A DNA stretch of 64,000 nucleotides, from positions 33,229 to 97,228 of the forward strand of contig JAMPIL010000006.1 in NCBI GenBank assembly GCA_023662725.1. The letters run 5' to 3'. Under the pieces are notes generated by a model. It saw only the letters and a list, made by a program, of their open reading frames with translations. It did not search any database and was not told the origin of the DNA. Below, piece after piece: positions 63,235 to 64,000 of this stretch; the stretch's first letter is position 1, and each line of letters opens with the position of its first letter. The stretch comes from Ruminococcus flavefaciens. Lineage in GTDB: Bacteria; Bacillota; Clostridia; Oscillospirales; Ruminococcaceae. Position numbers and translations under genes: made by a program.

Positions 63235-63666
63235 ATGGGCATCAGTAAATATAACAGAGAGGGATATCCTGACCCGACAACGTATGGAGCCCTTTCAAAC
63301 ATCGAGAAGGAGGAAAAGGCGGCGAAGAAGGCATACCTGCCGCTGGTCTATATATGCTCCCCGTTTGCCGGGGATGTGGAGAACAATGTAAACATGGCGA
63401 GGGTGTATAGCCGTTTTGCGGTGAGGAATGCCTGTATCCCCATTGCCCCGCACCTGCTCTTTCCGCAGTTTATGGACGATTCCATTCCTGCGGAACGGGC
63501 AATTGGTATATCCATGGGGATGGTGCTTTTGGGGAAATGTGAGCAGCTATGGGTGTTTGGAAGCAGGGTTTCCCAGGGAATGGCAGCGGAGATTGAAAAG
63601 GCGGAAAAGAAAAAGATGCCGGTATGGTATTTTACGGAAGAACTGGAGGAGGTCAGCGGCTTATGA
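63235..63666 (+). CDS. DUF4406-type phage protein
   Basis: 143 residues from ATG 63235, RBS AGGAGGTG. LVYICSPFAGDVENNVNMARVYS, CIPIAPHLLFPQFMDD, and WVFGSRVSQGMAAEIEKAEK are typical of a nucleoside 2-deoxyribosyltransferase-like fold. Overlaps the next gene by 4 nt. Confidence 0.82.
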   Translation: MGISKYNREGYPDPTTYGALSNIEKEEKAAKKAYLPLVYICSPFAGDVENNVNMARVYSRFAVRNACIPIAPHLLFPQFMDDSIPAERAIGISMGMVLLGKCEQLWVFGSRVSQGMAAEIEKAEKKKMPVWYFTEELEEVSGL

Positions 63667-64000
63667 AAATGACATTTTATACGGCGAACTGCAGGGGGAA
63701 CGCAAAGAACAGCCTGTACCCCAACAAACGGGTGGTGGATAACGAGGACGACTGCCTGGAGGTCATGGCTTTCGACCATGTGTGCGCAGAATTCAAAAAC
63801 TGCCGCAGGAGCAATGACAATTTTCTCTCCTGCGATGTGGACGTGATGGACTGTGACAACGGCCATTCCGACAATCCGGAGGACTGGATTCATCCGGAGC
63901 ATCTGGAAGAAAAAATTGGGAAAGATGTGGCATTTGCCGTGGTGACGAGCCGCAACCACATGAAGCCGAAGGACGGGAAATCGGCAAGGCCGAGGTTCCA
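63663..64000 (+). CDS. Phage primase/VirE-like protein, N-terminal part
   Basis: Runs off the end of the window. 112 residues are visible: MKMTFYTANCRGNAKNSLYPN, SNDNFLSCDVDVMDCDNGHSDNPEDW, FAVVTSRNHMKPKDGKSARPRF. Matches the start of the primase-helicase-like proteins that follow the polymerase in clostridial phages. Confidence 0.72.
   Translation, partial: MKMTFYTANCRGNAKNSLYPNKRVVDNEDDCLEVMAFDHVCAEFKNCRRSNDNFLSCDVDVMDCDNGHSDNPEDWIHPEHLEEKIGKDVAFAVVTSRNHMKPKDGKSARPRF

Noticed and set aside
1-64000. CRISPR array, rRNA or tRNA genes
   Set aside because: No regularly spaced repeats and no tRNA T-loop or rRNA signatures were found by eye on either strand.

Overview
The first ~45 kb reads like the AT-rich chromosome of a Ruminococcus-type, fibre-degrading member of the Oscillospiraceae (Clostridia). 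Spacing, Shine-Dalgarno sites and TTGACA/TATAAT promoters are Firmicute-like. Several secreted proteins carry dockerin modules, the cellulosome anchors: a beta-helix protein, a GH9 cellulase, a broken esterase and a flavodoxin fusion. From about 45.1 kb the base composition becomes clearly richer in GC and the gene content changes to accessory DNA. The species assignment is inference; the domain content is read directly from the sequence.

Layout. 0-3.6 kb: end of a YesL-like membrane protein, a ~0.9 kb leader behind a consensus promoter, and two DD-peptidase relatives that have lost catalytic residues. 3.7-14.8 kb: pgi, a P-loop protein, DUF177-rpmF, a radical SAM DUF512 protein, der-plsY-gpsA, an asparagine synthetase that lacks its N-terminal nucleophile, an ABC exporter and an AraC regulator. 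15-23.4 kb, minus strand: a vanY/vanS/vanR-like set and a tightly packed U32-mltG-5-FTHF cyclo-ligase-DJ-1-DUF2156-thyX operon. 23.5-33.1 kb: TfoX-like protein, dockerin beta-helix protein, then pgk - five small membrane proteins - tpiA - gpmI - HAD phosphatase - PPi-type pfk. 33-36 kb: a GH9 cellulase interrupted by an in-frame stop, and a YerC/TrpR-like regulator. 36.7-39 kb: a decayed dockerin esterase and two FMN-reductase-like genes, one frameshifted. 39-45.2 kb: aldo/keto reductases, LysR, SDR, and a secreted dockerin protein with two complete flavodoxin domains and a truncated third.

45.2-56.7 kb is a second, GC-richer redox cluster. It begins with a divergent XRE regulator and a TetR-controlled flavin reductase. 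It continues with aldo/keto reductases, an FMN reductase, three exported flavodoxins (two lipoproteins and one fused to a DUF4405 membrane domain and an FGE/sulfatase-modifying domain), a cyclophilin-like lipoprotein, a DUF362 lipoprotein, a carboxymuconolactone-decarboxylase-like protein and an ArsP-like permease. 56.9-64 kb holds conjugative-element genes (sigma factor, HTH, DUF3825, Cys-rich KTR) followed by a phage-type replication module (DUF2800, DUF2815, family A polymerase with an internal deletion, DUF4406, primase-like start).

The most interesting signal is the repeated assembly, in two DNA segments of different origin, of exported flavodoxin domains with aldo/keto reductases and FMN reductases. 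In the native segment the flavodoxins are fused to a dockerin, in the foreign segment to lipoprotein anchors and a His-rich membrane domain. I infer a cell-surface flavin redox system. Many genes near the junctions are broken by frameshifts, stops or deletions, so part of it is decaying in this genome.
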